Shown: positions 12,618-23,991 of the stretch, one piece after another | How the letters are laid out: the number at the start of each line of letters is the position of its first letter | Position numbering within the stretch: the stretch's first letter is position 1 | From: Utricularia gibba | Lineage: Eukaryota > Streptophyta > Magnoliopsida > Lamiales > Lentibulariaceae | DNA: 64,000 nt | Reading direction: 5' to 3' | Assembly (NCBI GenBank): GCA_002189035.1 | Contig: NEEC01000013.1 | Coordinates: forward strand, 1,860,001 to 1,924,000 | Translations under genes and position numbers: made by a program | The notes under the pieces: generated by a model | What the model was told of the DNA's origin: nothing | What the model saw: only the letters and a program-made list of their open reading frames with translations | Databases searched by the model: none

Positions 12618-13139
12618 AAATTATGGGCAGCCTGTCGCTAATCTCAGGTGTAGATGAGGCCCGTGTTCATCCTCAATGGGCCCCATTCCCTGAAAGCCCA
12701 CTCGAAGTGCTTTCGTCTTCAGCAGCGGCCCAATACATGGTTCGACGGACTTCCCTGCACTGCCACCATACAGTAAGCTCCCTGCACCCCGGGCGGAACC
12801 GTAGCCATACGTCACAGAAAACCGCTCCAGGTAGCGCCGACGGCGGAGTCCTCCGAACAACGGCGGCACCCACCTGGGCTCCTTTCACCTTTTCCCTTTC
12901 CTCCTTGTGCGCGTTTTCGTGACCCCCGAGAGCCTGCGAATTCGGAAACCCCCGTAACCAGTACCGACATCCGTACTTCCGTCCGTCCGCAGGCGTGGAC
13001 ACGATGGACTCCGACACGTCGCGTCTCCGATGAAGTCGACGACTTTCGTGTCATCTGCTCTGAGCTTCCCCTTACGTGGGCGGCTCGGTCGGGAAACCCC
13101 ACTTGACCCTACGAAAAACTGTAATGACGTCAGCCTCAA
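12618..13139 (-). pseudogene. Decayed single C2H2 zinc-finger (ZFP5/ZFP6/GIS-type) gene
   Basis: The minus strand carries GRKYGCRYWLRGF followed by PNSQALGGHENAHKEER. This matches the plant C2H2 finger that is normally C-x2-C with QALGGHQNAHK. Here the second zinc-binding Cys is Trp (TGG) and QNAH has become ENAH. Further on, in another frame, are YGYGSARG and a terminal HLHLRLATG resembling the family's C-terminal LxLxL repression motif. The upstream part is open only in pieces. A key ligand is lost and the frame changes at least once, so a functional finger is unlikely. The family is supported by the QALGGH core; exact ends are approximate. Confidence 0.55.
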
Positions 13140-13319
13140 CTAATCCTCCATCATCAGCAATCGTCGAAGTGGAATGAATCAACTCCTCCCTCTTTTCAAA
13201 CATGTCTGCGCCCCCAAGAGTTTCCTCGTCTGTCGCTACCTTAACTTTCTCTGTCCTTTTCCTTTTATCAAACAAATTAGGGTTTCGGAGAAGTTGAAGG
13301 TAGAAGATCATCATCATGC

Positions 13320-15853
13320 ACTAAATTAATATAAATTATATTAAATTTAGATAATTATATTTTTCAAATTTAACTTTCAATTTAATCAAAAGAAGCTTAA
13401 AAGATGAAAATTGAAGATTTAAAATATAATATTAAAAGTGAAATGGAAATGGATGAGTGGGTGATGGAATGAAGGTCATTTTCCCGGTCCGTCCTGGGAC
13501 ACTCACCGACATGCGTCATGGGCCTAGTCACCGGCCCATTTATACGCGCCAACTGATTTACTAGTTTGTACATGGAGCTGTTGTTGTGGCACTCCAAAAA
13601 AAAAAATCCAAAACTCGAAAGCTATAAAATTCATTTATTTTTTGTCTTTGATTCAATAATTATTATAAATAGTATTTACCGAATTTTTTTAAAAATGATG
13701 ATTAAATTCAAAAATAGATTTAATTTTGATGTGCTGTTGTACAAGGTAATAGGAATCTAGCCACGTCACCAAAACGTGGCGCTTCGGACAGCTGAGGTGC
13801 CATCCGGTGGATCACTCAGACAGCCACTTCCCGCTCTCGGGTTTCAGCGCAGCCAATCAGAATCGAACGCCCACCGGAAACGGATTGGTCCAAATCCCAC
13901 CAAAAAAAAAAAAAAAGCAGACGATCTTATCCGTTGAAGCTGCACCGGCGACACGACTTTATTACCAAGAAAATATTATAATATTTAATATAATGGACAC
14001 TGGAATGGCTATTATTTCACTATAGCAAATAATTCGTTCCCCACCTTGTACCTCCATATCTAACCATGCCCTCACATTAAACCAATATTTTTAATTTTTA
14101 TTCAAAATTAAAATGCGCCGCCACAAACATACCATAGCATATGGTATCTATATCTAAGTTTTTAATCTTGAATTGGTTTGGCAAAATAATCCCCAGAAAT
14201 TGGTAAGAGTATATTTGATAATATAATATAAAAGATTTATATCTAAATTTATATATAAATCGTTATTTAATTAACTAGAATATATATATATATATATGTT
14301 GAGTATATGAATAATATAGAAAGGAAGATTAATCATATTTATTTTCTAGAATATCAAACGTTATATATAATTTGGTATCTAAATATACTAATACTATACT
14401 ATTAAATAATATCTAAGTGGTATGGATTAGGATAAGATCATTTGACGCAGAAGTCATTAGTATCTAATGTGATTCAAAACACTAGGGGAAGAAAGTATTA
14501 GTGAGGGTAAGCAACAATTAGATGGACAATGGAATCGTCATTAAAGGGGCATTTATGATTATTTTATAATTTTTTTAAATTTCCCCTCTGACCTAAACGC
14601 CCTTTGGAAGCCCTAGTCTCCTACAAGAGGATGAAGTGGCCACACTACCCATAGCTTCAAACTTATGATGCAATATTAGTTGAATCCCATTCATTGGAAA
14701 AAAAAATGAGAAATTACATCAATTTGATTGAAATTTGTAATAACAAGCATCCCCCAAGTAATCGAATCGTACATATTTTTGTAATGCAAATTACTCGTAT
14801 CTGAATTACGATCCATATGTATGTTTATGCATAAACGAATTCGTTGTTCCTAATCACACAATAGGTTATGAAGGTGAATGAGATAAAATATTTATACATA
14901 ATGATTATTCTAATTTTTATTTTTTTTTATATTGAAGATGATAATATATAATAATGAAAATTAATTACACAAAGTAGACAATATAATATAAGTGATATCG
15001 TTTTATTTAGTGTCAAATGAGCTTTATAATATAATCTAATTGCACATGTTTTTTTATAAGGTGGATTACTTGCATTAAAACCATGATTCATACATAACGT
15101 ATATACTAATTCGTTGTTCCAAACTTCTATTTTCTACATCTAATACGTAGAAAGAGTATTCATGTAATCGAATCGTAGATGTTTTATAATACGGATTACT
15201 TGGATCTTAACCATGATTTATGCAGACACAGTGTCCCTAAATTCAACTCCTCTATGTCTCATATGTTGAATGAATAGTCAATTGTCACACTTTGAAAAGC
15301 TTGTTTATTTATTTATTTATTTTGATCAGTATTGAAAAGCTTGTTTATTATTTTATACTTGATTAAAAAAGATAATTATAATATTATATTATTATAATAA
15401 ATAGGTATTGGGTGCGCAATAAGAATGTCTATTTGTACATTAATTCTGTGGAAATACGATGCCTCTTGAATAATTAAATGCATTAGAGGCATTTAATTAT
15501 CGTAATTAAAGTTAAGTAAATGTGAATTTCTGGTTTTCTTCTTCTTCTTATACCCACCCACCCGTTTCTGTGCACCTGCCTCCTCCTGTGTGTATCTGCA
15601 GTTGCAATCTCCGGTCTGCGGATTTTTTTACCTCGTTCGTGGTTTGGGTTGCTGAGAAATTTGTTGGAGATCATCGATTTCGTATAAGGGTTTTTGATCG
15701 GCAGGGTTTGCTATTGATAATGAGTGGGATTTTTTTATAATTTGCAACGAATCTCTGTGTTTAAAAAAAGGGTTTTCTGAGGTTTGACTGTGGGTGTTTG
15801 TGGATGAACAAATCAATTTTATAGATCAGGGTTTGGGTTTTTGTTACAAGAGG
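13320..15853. other. A/T-rich intergenic region
   Basis: About 2.5 kb with an AT microsatellite at about 14280-14297, three diverged repeat copies between 14.75 and 15.23 kb, and a short direct repeat near 15293 and 15332. The stretch 15520-15853 is probably the 5' leader of the DUF789 gene. No gene seen. Confidence 0.6.
14750..15232 (+). repeat. Three diverged copies of an approximately 80-100-base A/T-rich repeat
   Basis: Copies near 14754-14850, 15040-15125 and 15165-15232 share blocks such as GTAATCGAATCGTA, GGATTACTTG, ACCATGATTYATRC and ATTCGTTGTTCC in the same order, each copy lacking some of them. They look like old tandem or segmental copies. The family is unknown. Confidence 0.45.
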
Positions 15854-17608
15854 ATGTTGGGGGCAGGATTGCAGTTTAATAGGAGTAGAAACGGAGAAGG
15901 ACGATTTTACCGGGCGGCGAGGGCCAGGGTGAGCCAAGATTCTTTGCGCCGAGCTAAGAGTGACCTGACATCAAGCCGTTCGCGGAGTAGCTCTGTTGAT
16001 TCTTTACCGGAAAAGTGCAAAAACGGAATTGGTGCTACAGCGCCTGCATCGGAAACTCCGTCCACCTGTAATCTTGAAAGGTTTTTGGAGTCAGTCACTC
16101 CTTCGGTACCGGCACAACAGTTATCAAAGGTTCACAGCACAGCAGCTTCATATGTTTTTCAAGCAGCTTTTCAGTGAATATATCATTTATCGAGAAAATT
16201 CAGTTACTGATGTTCTTTTCACCCATATCTTTTGATGCAGATGACGTTGAAGAACTGGAAGGCAAGAGATCTGGAAGCACAATCATATTTCATGCTGAGT
16301 GATCTATGGGAATCATTCAAGGAATGGAGCGCTTATGGCGTGGGAGTGCCTTTGGTTTTAAACGATCGTGATGGTGTTGTTCAATACTACGTTCCTTACC
16401 TCTCCGCCATTCAGTTTTACAGTGACCCATCAAAGAATGGAGATGCATTAAGGTCTTATTTCCCTTTCATCATTTAGTTCTCTTGGAAAATTTTACGAAC
16501 AAAAGCAGAGTGGGGTTCGTGGGTAGAACCTTCTGTGTTCACATCAATCCTTCTCAGTTCTAAAATTCTTTTGTTTGTTTCAACTTCTCCTCTGTGTCTG
16601 CTGAAGTTTCTCGACTTGAAAATTTAATATTGACGGGGATGACAGAGTTTTGCTGTATAATAATCCTCAGTTGTTGTATGATGATAGGCGACTTGGTGAT
16701 GACAGCGATGGCGACTATAGGGACTCGAGTAGCGATGGAAGCAGTGACAGTGAACTGGAGAGGGTTGGCTTGAATTTCTCTGATAAGAAACTGGGAGATC
16801 CGCATACGGGTTTTCAAGAAGGCTTTTCTAGTGACGAGGGCGAGTCTGGAAGCTCACCGGGGCCTTTGTCATTCAGTTATGTTGAACGAGACCCTCCATA
16901 TTGCCGAGAGCCTCTGGCGAACAAGGTATAGTTTCACATTCACTGCATCTTTTCGTAAGGTTCAATATGCCCTGATACAGAATTCAACCCTGAACAGATA
17001 TCTGATCTTGCAAAACGTTTCCCAGAGTTAACAACTCTAAGGAGTTGTGATGTACTCCCTTCGAGTTGGATTTCCATTGCATGGTAATCACAAGCTTGGT
17101 TGTTTCTTAACTTTATGCTTTGCTCGTTTTTGGAAATAAAGCAGTGTTCTTTTGGTTTGATTCCTGTTGAGCCAGGAAAGTGGTAGCATATTACTAACTT
17201 GTAATACAACAATTCAGGTATCCGATTTATAGAATACCCACAGGGCCAACTCTGAGGGATCTCGATGCTTGCTTCTTGACTTTCCATTCTCTTCACACAC
17301 CGGCAACATCAGGTATGTTTACCGAGATTCATCTTTGCAGTGGAGTGCATTGCATCGAAGTGATATTCTGCGTCTACACAGGATGCGAAGCTGCGGCTTC
17401 TCCAACTCCCCTTCGTCTACACAGTGGGGTTCCAAGAATATCGCTTACGGTGTTTGGTCTTGCAGCCTACAAGTACAAGGCATCCCTTTGGACCCCAAGC
17501 TCAGGACATAAACACGAGAAGGCAAACACCCTTTTCCAAGCTGCCGAGAACTGGCTGAATCAGCTCCAGGTCCATCACCCTGATTTCGCTTTCTTCTCTC
17601 GCCGGTAG
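15854..17608 (+). CDS. DUF789 family protein
   Basis: Plant-specific protein of unknown function. Exons are 15854-16129, 16241-16452, 16646-16925, 16998-17083, 17218-17312 and 17382-17608; phases agree and give 391 residues. The start MLGAGLQFNR is typical of the family. The DUF789 core begins NLERFLESVTPSVPAQQLSK and continues DLWESFKEWSAYGVGVPLVL, then VVQYYVPYLSAIQFY. It then has an acidic Ser-rich insert, ISDLAKRFPELTTLRSCDVL, WYPIYRIPTGPTLRDLDACF and ends with the conserved LTVFGLAAYKYKASLW and HHPDFAFFSRR. No signal peptide or membrane segment is seen. All splice sites are GT-AG. Confidence 0.93.
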
Positions 17609-19212
17609 TTGAGTCCACCTTCCTTCCTTCCCCGTTTCTTAAGCTCTCTGCGAGGTTGTCGAGCATCTCCTGGCGGAAGAGAAATGCTCATTATCGCATT
17701 TGAGGGGATAGCATCCTGGCAGATTAGCTGTAGCTACTCATATGAGGTCTAGGATCATGTTTTCCTTCGTGGATGTGCATCACTGCGCTGTACTATATAT
17801 ACATCTGTATTTGTAGAGTAACTTCTCGTGCTAAGGTTACCAGTTTTGCTGCGTGTTTCTATCCGTTCCTTGGTCATATCCCTGCGTTGGATTCGAAACT
17901 TGATGACAGACACCTGCACTCCACATTTCTGCTAATCTGCTTCTGATGCAGCAGATGCAGTTCCCGTGTAGATGGAATGGAGCTTTCTTTTTGAAAACAC
18001 CAATCTTTCCTTTACTGTTCGTTGATTCTTCTTCCTGAAGGCCCACCCATCACACTGCCAAGATATGTATGCATCTGCGTTCCCCCACCATCCTTATCCT
18101 CGCATAAACAAAACGACAAGGAAGAGAAGGAGAATCCGATACGGTTTTCGATTTTCACTCCCTTGTTGACTATGGCCAGACACGACGGAGGGATGCCGAT
18201 GCCGACGGAGTTACTGGTGTGGGCTGCTTGCAGATCCCTTTTACTGATCGCCGCGATCGTGTCCCTTTGTGCTGATGGCGCCCCCAGCTCTCCGACCAAG
18301 GCGACAACGGAGTCCCACGAAACGTACGTTGGTAGCGCGTGCGCCGCCGCGGCTTGTGGTGGTTGACCGGGAAATTGAGAAGAAGAAGGGCACGGCTGCA
18401 CGGAATTCGCCGGCCCGAAACGTTAGCTCCTGGTGATGCTAATGGGCCGGGAAAAGATGACGTTGCAGGCCCATATCAGGCCCGTATTCTTTAATCCAAT
18501 TCCTTTCCATTTTCGTCTACGAACAAATTGTCATAAAAAAAAACCAGGATTTATTGATTATTAAATAAAACATTTTCTTTTTCCATTTTTTTTAATAGAA
18601 ACCGACAGTGACCACACCTTGGTAAGAAAAAGAAAAAACAAAGCTATCGACTGCTGTTGCTGACGAGGTTGAAATAGACCCTACACCTAAGATGATGATG
18701 CTTAAAGGCTTAACCACCGAAGCCAATGTCTCCCCGAAATGAGATTCCAAAAGCAAAAGGCGTACCAGAAAAAGGGGCTCACGGGGGGCGTTAGATTCCA
18801 GCAACCCCTCCGCAGCAGCAGCAGCAGCAGCAGCAGCTGGGGACCGTGACTTTGTGTGTTGGGTGGACGCCTGGGCGTCGTCAATGATTAGACAGACTTC
18901 TGCAACTCTGACTTGCTGCCATGGGATGGGATGGGTTTGGCTTCAATGCACTAGAAGTTGAAGAGGGGAACTGAACTGAAAGTAACAGGAACAGTATAGT
19001 ACTGGATTGAATTGAATTGAATGGGGAGAGTGACGACCGGTGCAGCGGGGAGACATGTAGGCCAAGGAAGCAGATAGGGAAAGGACAGGGGGAAAGGAAG
19101 GAGGAGATGGGGACATCTTCGACTTTTTAAGGGAGTTTAATTCTCCCACAATCCCAGTCTTGCTCTTGTATCCCCTTTTCAAAATCTCCCTTTAGCTGTG
19201 GTATCATCCACC
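17609..19212. other. Intergenic region between DUF789 and RING-H2 genes
   Basis: Holds the DUF789 3' flank, then a 64-codon open frame at 18172-18366 with a hydrophobic stretch (ELLVWAACRSLLLIAAIVSL) that I cannot assign. It also holds two GGCCCA-type motifs at about 18440-18480 and an (AGC)n run at about 18816-18837. The last few hundred bases are probably the leader of the RING gene. Confidence 0.5.
18815..18838 (+). repeat. CAG/AGC trinucleotide microsatellite
   Basis: About eight AGC units in non-coding DNA upstream of the RING-H2 gene. Confidence 0.85.
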
Positions 19213-20607
19213 ATGTCTCAATCTGCCGCGGAGAGCGGGCACAGGAGGAGTAGGAAACCGGAGAGGGCTCCAGGGTGGGTGCCTAAATCTGATGGCGGAA
19301 ATGGGAATGTGAAAAGTTGTGGAGGAAGGAAGGGATTTGTTTTTCTGAGTTTCAAAGGGATGGGATGCCGGAGCATCTCAATGCATCCATCCACTCAGGG
19401 GATTATCCGATCTGCAGCTGAGTGGGAAGGGAAAGGAGGTTCCAAGAGGGCAGGGAGCCAGAGGAGGAACAAAGGAATGAGAGATCCTGTAAATGTTGCA
19501 GTTGATGTTCCTGATGTGTGCTGTGCTCCTCCCGGGATTGGCTTTTCTTCTCATTTCCCCACGAGGATCAAGAACCTCCCATTTCCTAGAAACGATCGAG
19601 TGAAGGTTCTGGATTCCCCTTTGTCGTCCATCACTGAATACTGCAAAAAAGAAAAAAAACGTTTCAATGAACAGACTAACTCGGTTTTCTTGCATTCCTC
19701 AGCACTCTGGTGAAGCAGCTACGAGAACTGGGAATGGCCCAAAAGATGAGGATCAATTTGCAGATGAGATTATTGAGGTTAAATTTTAGCCCCGATAGAC
19801 TTCTACTTCTCTTATCTGTAAAGAAACAAACTTTACATGAAAATCCACTTACAGATGATGGTGTCCCAGCAAACTCTGCTTACAGGGACGAGAATCTCCC
19901 ATGACCAATTATGGGCTCCAGATGATGAGACTGGACTTCGCTTTGAACGCTCATTCGGGAGGAGGCACCTCTCCAATCTCAATTCCTTTACGAGGGTTCA
20001 CCCTCTAATTTACTTTCTTCCTATTCCGTTCCTTACTGCTTGAACTTCGTCGTTCTTGCTTGATTGTCATTATCAGGGTCCCTAGCAGTCTCCGGGAGCT
20101 TGATCCATACCATGACTGGAGACTGGATGTCGACGACATGTCTTATGAGGTTCCCTCGATGTTTCCCAGAAGAAAGAAAGAGATCTATCTCATAAGTGAC
20201 CTGAATTTAATACTAACTTGAAGTTATATTGGCAAATGCAACAGGAGCTGCTTAATTTGGGAGACAGGATTGGATATGTGGGCACCGGATTGCAAGAAGA
20301 AGAGATACCTGGATGCCTTAGGATTAAATGGCGTTTCAACGATGATCTTCCTGCTCCATTGGCTGCCAATGATGCTCAAGGAGAATGGAAATGCAGCATC
20401 TGTCAGGTGAAATCCTATAGATATAATCGGAATGACTATACATCTAAGATCTTTTTTCTCACGCAGGAGAAATATGCAAGCAATAATGAGATAGGGGTGT
20501 TGGGATGTGGGCACCATCACCATGTCGATTGCATAAAGCAGTGGCTCCTGAAGAAGAATTCATGTCCCATATGCAAGTCTGCGGCTATGCAGCGAAAATC
20601 TGGCTAG
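19213..20607 (+). CDS. RING-H2 E3 ubiquitin ligase (HIP1/MBR-like)
   Basis: Probable ubiquitin ligase. Exons are about 19213-19599 (or to 19605), 19703-19777, 19855-19995, 20077-20149, 20245-20406 and 20467-20607. The N-terminus is basic, followed by the family motif NVAVDVPDVCCAPPGIGFS. The middle has DWRLDVDDMSYEELLNLGDRIGYV, diagnostic of this ligase group. The C-terminal RING-H2 is WKCSICQEKYA...LGCGHHHHVDCIKQWLLKKNSCPICK, with C2-C-H-H-C-C2 spacing complete. A branch-point-like ACTAAC precedes the exon 2 acceptor. Exon 4 is one base out of phase with exon 3: exon 3 ends ACGAGG|GTT and exon 4 begins after TATCAG with GGTCCC, where a codon boundary is needed one base later. The last intron is only 60 bases and stop-free in frame. 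The RING itself is intact. Confidence 0.85.
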
Positions 20608-21282
20608 CTGTCGCACTTCAATCTGAAAATTCTGTAATAAATTCTCGAGTTGCTACTACATAAATCCAATCGGGCAAATGTAGTGTCCCACTCCATCCAT
20701 CTACGAACTTCAATCAAGATAATATAACGACGAAACTCATAATTGGCTCCATATGGATCAAAACACGTGATCAAAAAACAGGAGACTTGCATTTTCTGCA
20801 TCATGAACGCTTACCATGACAGGTCGGAAAATTTCCAAACAGCAGGAGATTTTCCAGCGGTAAAAAGTGGAAGCGACGCCGTGAATCGCCGGGATTAGAT
20901 AAAGAATCGCGATTTCGCAACCGAATCAAACCAAAAAAAGAACCATGAAAATGAAAATGAGAACGAGAACGAGAGGGATGGCAAAACAGGGGCTGCTTTG
21001 TTATTAAGTCACAAAGGGCTGAAAGGCCCATTAAGGCGTCGGCCCATGAGCGTCGTCCAAATGCCTGGAGAGGAACCAAGCAAATATCCCAGTTATTGGG
21101 CATTATATACACCATAGCATGTCATTTTTGCTCACAGAAGAGTCCTGTCTGCTGTCATCAAACTTTCTGCAAACAAACCCACAAAGAGATATGCACCATC
21201 TGAATCATCTGATGCTGTAACATAGTAACAATGTATCCACGGCGGCGCACGGCGTTGCTCGGCCGGTAGGGAAGAAGAAACA
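20608..21282. other. Convergent 3' flanks of RING-H2 and DUSP12-like genes
   Basis: No gene seen. Contains the expected untranslated ends of the two convergent genes. Confidence 0.6.
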
Positions 21283-22893
21283 TCAGAGGGTGCTTGTGTC
21301 GACACGGCTCTTGTGGAGCTGAAATGCTGGTGTAACCCAACTCCCACAACTGCACTGGATCCCGGACCAGTTGAAGTAGCCGAGGCGCCCTTCACAGTGG
21401 AGGCAGTTGAGCTTTCCCTCCAGAGCACCCTCCTTCACTAAGGTTCAGAAAGATGACCAAAGAAAGATCATTATAACTTTGCATCAGCAATGTTGTTTAT
21501 ATTACCGCATGATAAAGAAATGATGAGGAAGAATCATCGTACCTGCTGTCATCCAAATAAGGGGCTCAATAAATATGGATGTGCACTCATCATCATCATC
21601 CCATCTGCTGAAGCGACTGCCGCTTCTCCTTTTGTGCCACTCAAAGCATGATTCGCCCTCCCGGGAACATGATCCAACACATTTTGCTTCAAAGCAACCA
21701 GCCTGCGACATTTTTTGCAGCGGTATGCTTTTGTTGGAGATACTTCATTATTTGAAGCCACAGTTGCAGTAGGCAGAGCAGGGTCAGCACCAAACTTTGA
21801 GTGATCGATTTTTTCTCCACGGTTGTATGAATCACCTGCGTTTTAGAGCAGGCGGGTAAAAGAAATAATTGTAAACGGTCTTGAGCAAGAGTAAAACGTA
21901 AACAATGGACTACTCTATGCCAAATGTCACAGAATTCATACGGATACTTTGTAGCAAATGATACTATAATCTTACCAAGAGATTTCAAGTAGAAGCGCTT
22001 GTATATGGGGCTTGCATTGTCAACTTTAAACCCCATTTTCTCAAACATTTTCAGCTGAAAAATAAGTTCAATATATCAGAACATAATCCCAGAGATCACA
22101 GTTATGGTGTATGTAAGCCTGTGTAAGTGGACCAAGGCACATTACCTGTTCAAGGAAACCATCATTCGGGCAAACAGTCTCACAACTCTGCCTCAAAGAC
22201 TCAATGGCATCTACCAATACATATTAGAGCAAAAGGTGCATAGACGTAGAGATGAAAAAAAGCAAAAACCAGTGATCCAAAGGTCTACCTTCTTGAGATA
22301 GCTGTTCACTTCTCATCAGGTATGCTGTAACAATTGAGGCACTGTAAAAAGCAAAACAAACAAGTGCCAGATGATGCTCCAGTGAATCATAAGTAATAAG
22401 CTATCAATCCTGAAAGCATGGGCGATAATAAAGCAGAAACACTGAAGGAACTATTTAGAACATGCCTCCTCGAGACACCAGCAAAACAGTGAACCAATAT
22501 CGATCCCTCCTTTCTGCTATTTTCAATGAAGTCCAAACAGACTTCCAAGTAGTCCAGCAAATCTTCAGATTCCATATCTCTCAGAGGCACAGCCATCCTT
22601 AAAAATTTCAAGTCTTTTCCTGCATACTCCAGAGAGTACAGGAGCTTATCTGGCTGCAAGGCCATCTTAGACCCATCACCATAAACATCCACACTTCTAG
22701 ATTCCCCAGCATATACTTTACGGATTTCTTTGCTTGGTATTGAGAGCCCTGCACGCCACTCCGAGAAGAAGGAAATGGATTCTGAGCTCAGAAGCGATAG
22801 CATATGTGTGATCTCATCACTCCCATTCTGTAAAACCTCTGCAGCATCGGTGATGTTTCCAATGAACAAATGCTCGCGTACTAGGTATGGCAT
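21283..22893 (-). CDS. DUSP12/YVH1-like dual-specificity phosphatase with C-terminal zinc-binding domain (one frame break)
   Basis: Likely protein phosphatase; family members in other eukaryotes also act in ribosome assembly. Minus-strand exons are 22893-22466, 22341-22289, 22210-22146, 22054-21976, 21835-21543 and 21437-21283. The N-terminus MPYLVREHLFIGNITDAAEV is typical. The active site HCFAGVSRS is formed across intron 1, whose donor reads AGGAG|GCATGT, apparently a GC-AG intron. FEKMGFKVDN follows. The zinc-binding region reads YRCKKCRRLVALKQNVLDHVPG, then ESCFEWHKRR and ECTSIFIEPLIWM. The last exon has KLNCLHCEGRLGYFNWSG and QCSCGSWVTPAFQLHKSRVD. Exon 5 is one base short: between HVPG and EGESCFEW the frame slips at the CCC run 21660-21662, and one extra base mends it. 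Expected product is 357 residues. Confidence 0.87.
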
Positions 22894-23991
22894 TTCAACT
22901 CGATCTGGGGGCGCCTATCCACAACAACATAAACTAACATAATTGGCAACAGATAACAATAAACCCACAATGTAAACAACAACGCGAATTGGCAAAAGAA
23001 TAACAGTTCTCCTAAGTTCTTCATACTTCACATGATACAAAAGCTACAGCCGTTTGGTTCCCTAAATTACAAAAGAGTCAATTTTCTTTCATCATCCCAA
23101 GATGCTACTCCCCTGACCTCGGCGATCACACCACCCCTTAAAAAAAAAAAACAAAAAAAACAAAACAAAACAACCATAGCAGCCCACTCAAACAAGTCGT
23201 GCATACGAATCACAGCATCATCATAACAGTTCAAAAAATCCGAGTACGCCTCAAGGATTACAAAGCTATACCCTGACGTAAACTCGAATATCGAAGCGCC
23301 GAAATAGTGCTGAGGATCACACAAAATGACCTGCTTGGTGGCAGAAAAGGGATTAGGGACCCGCTTTCCCTATCCCCAACTGCAGCAAGCCTCATTTCTC
23401 AGACCGAATTACATGTAAAAACGTCACACGTGCCGAAATTTTTCTTCGGCGCAGGCGCGCGTGTCCGTGTATGTGTGACTGTGAGTGAGTGTGTGTGTGA
23501 TTTTTTTTGGAGGAGTAGAAACTGAAAAGTTGCACACTCGGTTGAAGAAACCCACAGTCTGAAGGTAAAATAAGAGAACATGGAGGAAGCATCGAATTTT
23601 AAATTAGATTTTCGGTTTCGTCATTACACGAAGTTGGAAGAGCTGAAAATTCGAACGCCTACCGGAGAATGGTTGTGAAAGTCTGAGGCGGCGTAAGGCG
23701 GCCGCGGCGGCTTGAATCGCCGGAGTTTGAATAAAAAAACAAAGTCGAGGCCAAGCCGGGGCAAGAGATGAAAGAAGTAACCAAGTATACTTCTGCGTGC
23801 CATTAAAAAAAGAACGTACTTCTGTGAAATTTGGAGTGGGCCAACCCCAAGCTGAAAGCCCATTAAGAATGGCTTTACTTATGACCCAGCCCATTAATGT
23901 ATCTCAGCCTCAGCGTAAACCTCACCGCCGAATGCCGATCGTCTGAAACGCCGTGAAGACTCAGGCTGACGTTGTTTGTGCGTAGAGGGTG
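22894..23991. promoter_or_regulatory. Divergent promoter region of DUSP12-like and ELP2 genes
   Basis: About 1.1 kb separates the two divergent start codons. It contains GGGCC at 23838-23842 and two copies of GCCCATTA at 23858-23865 and 23889-23896, resembling plant site II/TCP-type elements common in housekeeping promoters. The DUSP12 5' leader may reach far into the region. This is an inference from motif and layout only. Confidence 0.4.

Noticed and set aside
18172-18366. 64-codon open frame with a signal-peptide-like stretch
   Set aside because: No known peptide motif at the C-terminus and overlapping open frames on the other strand; evidence too weak for a gene call.
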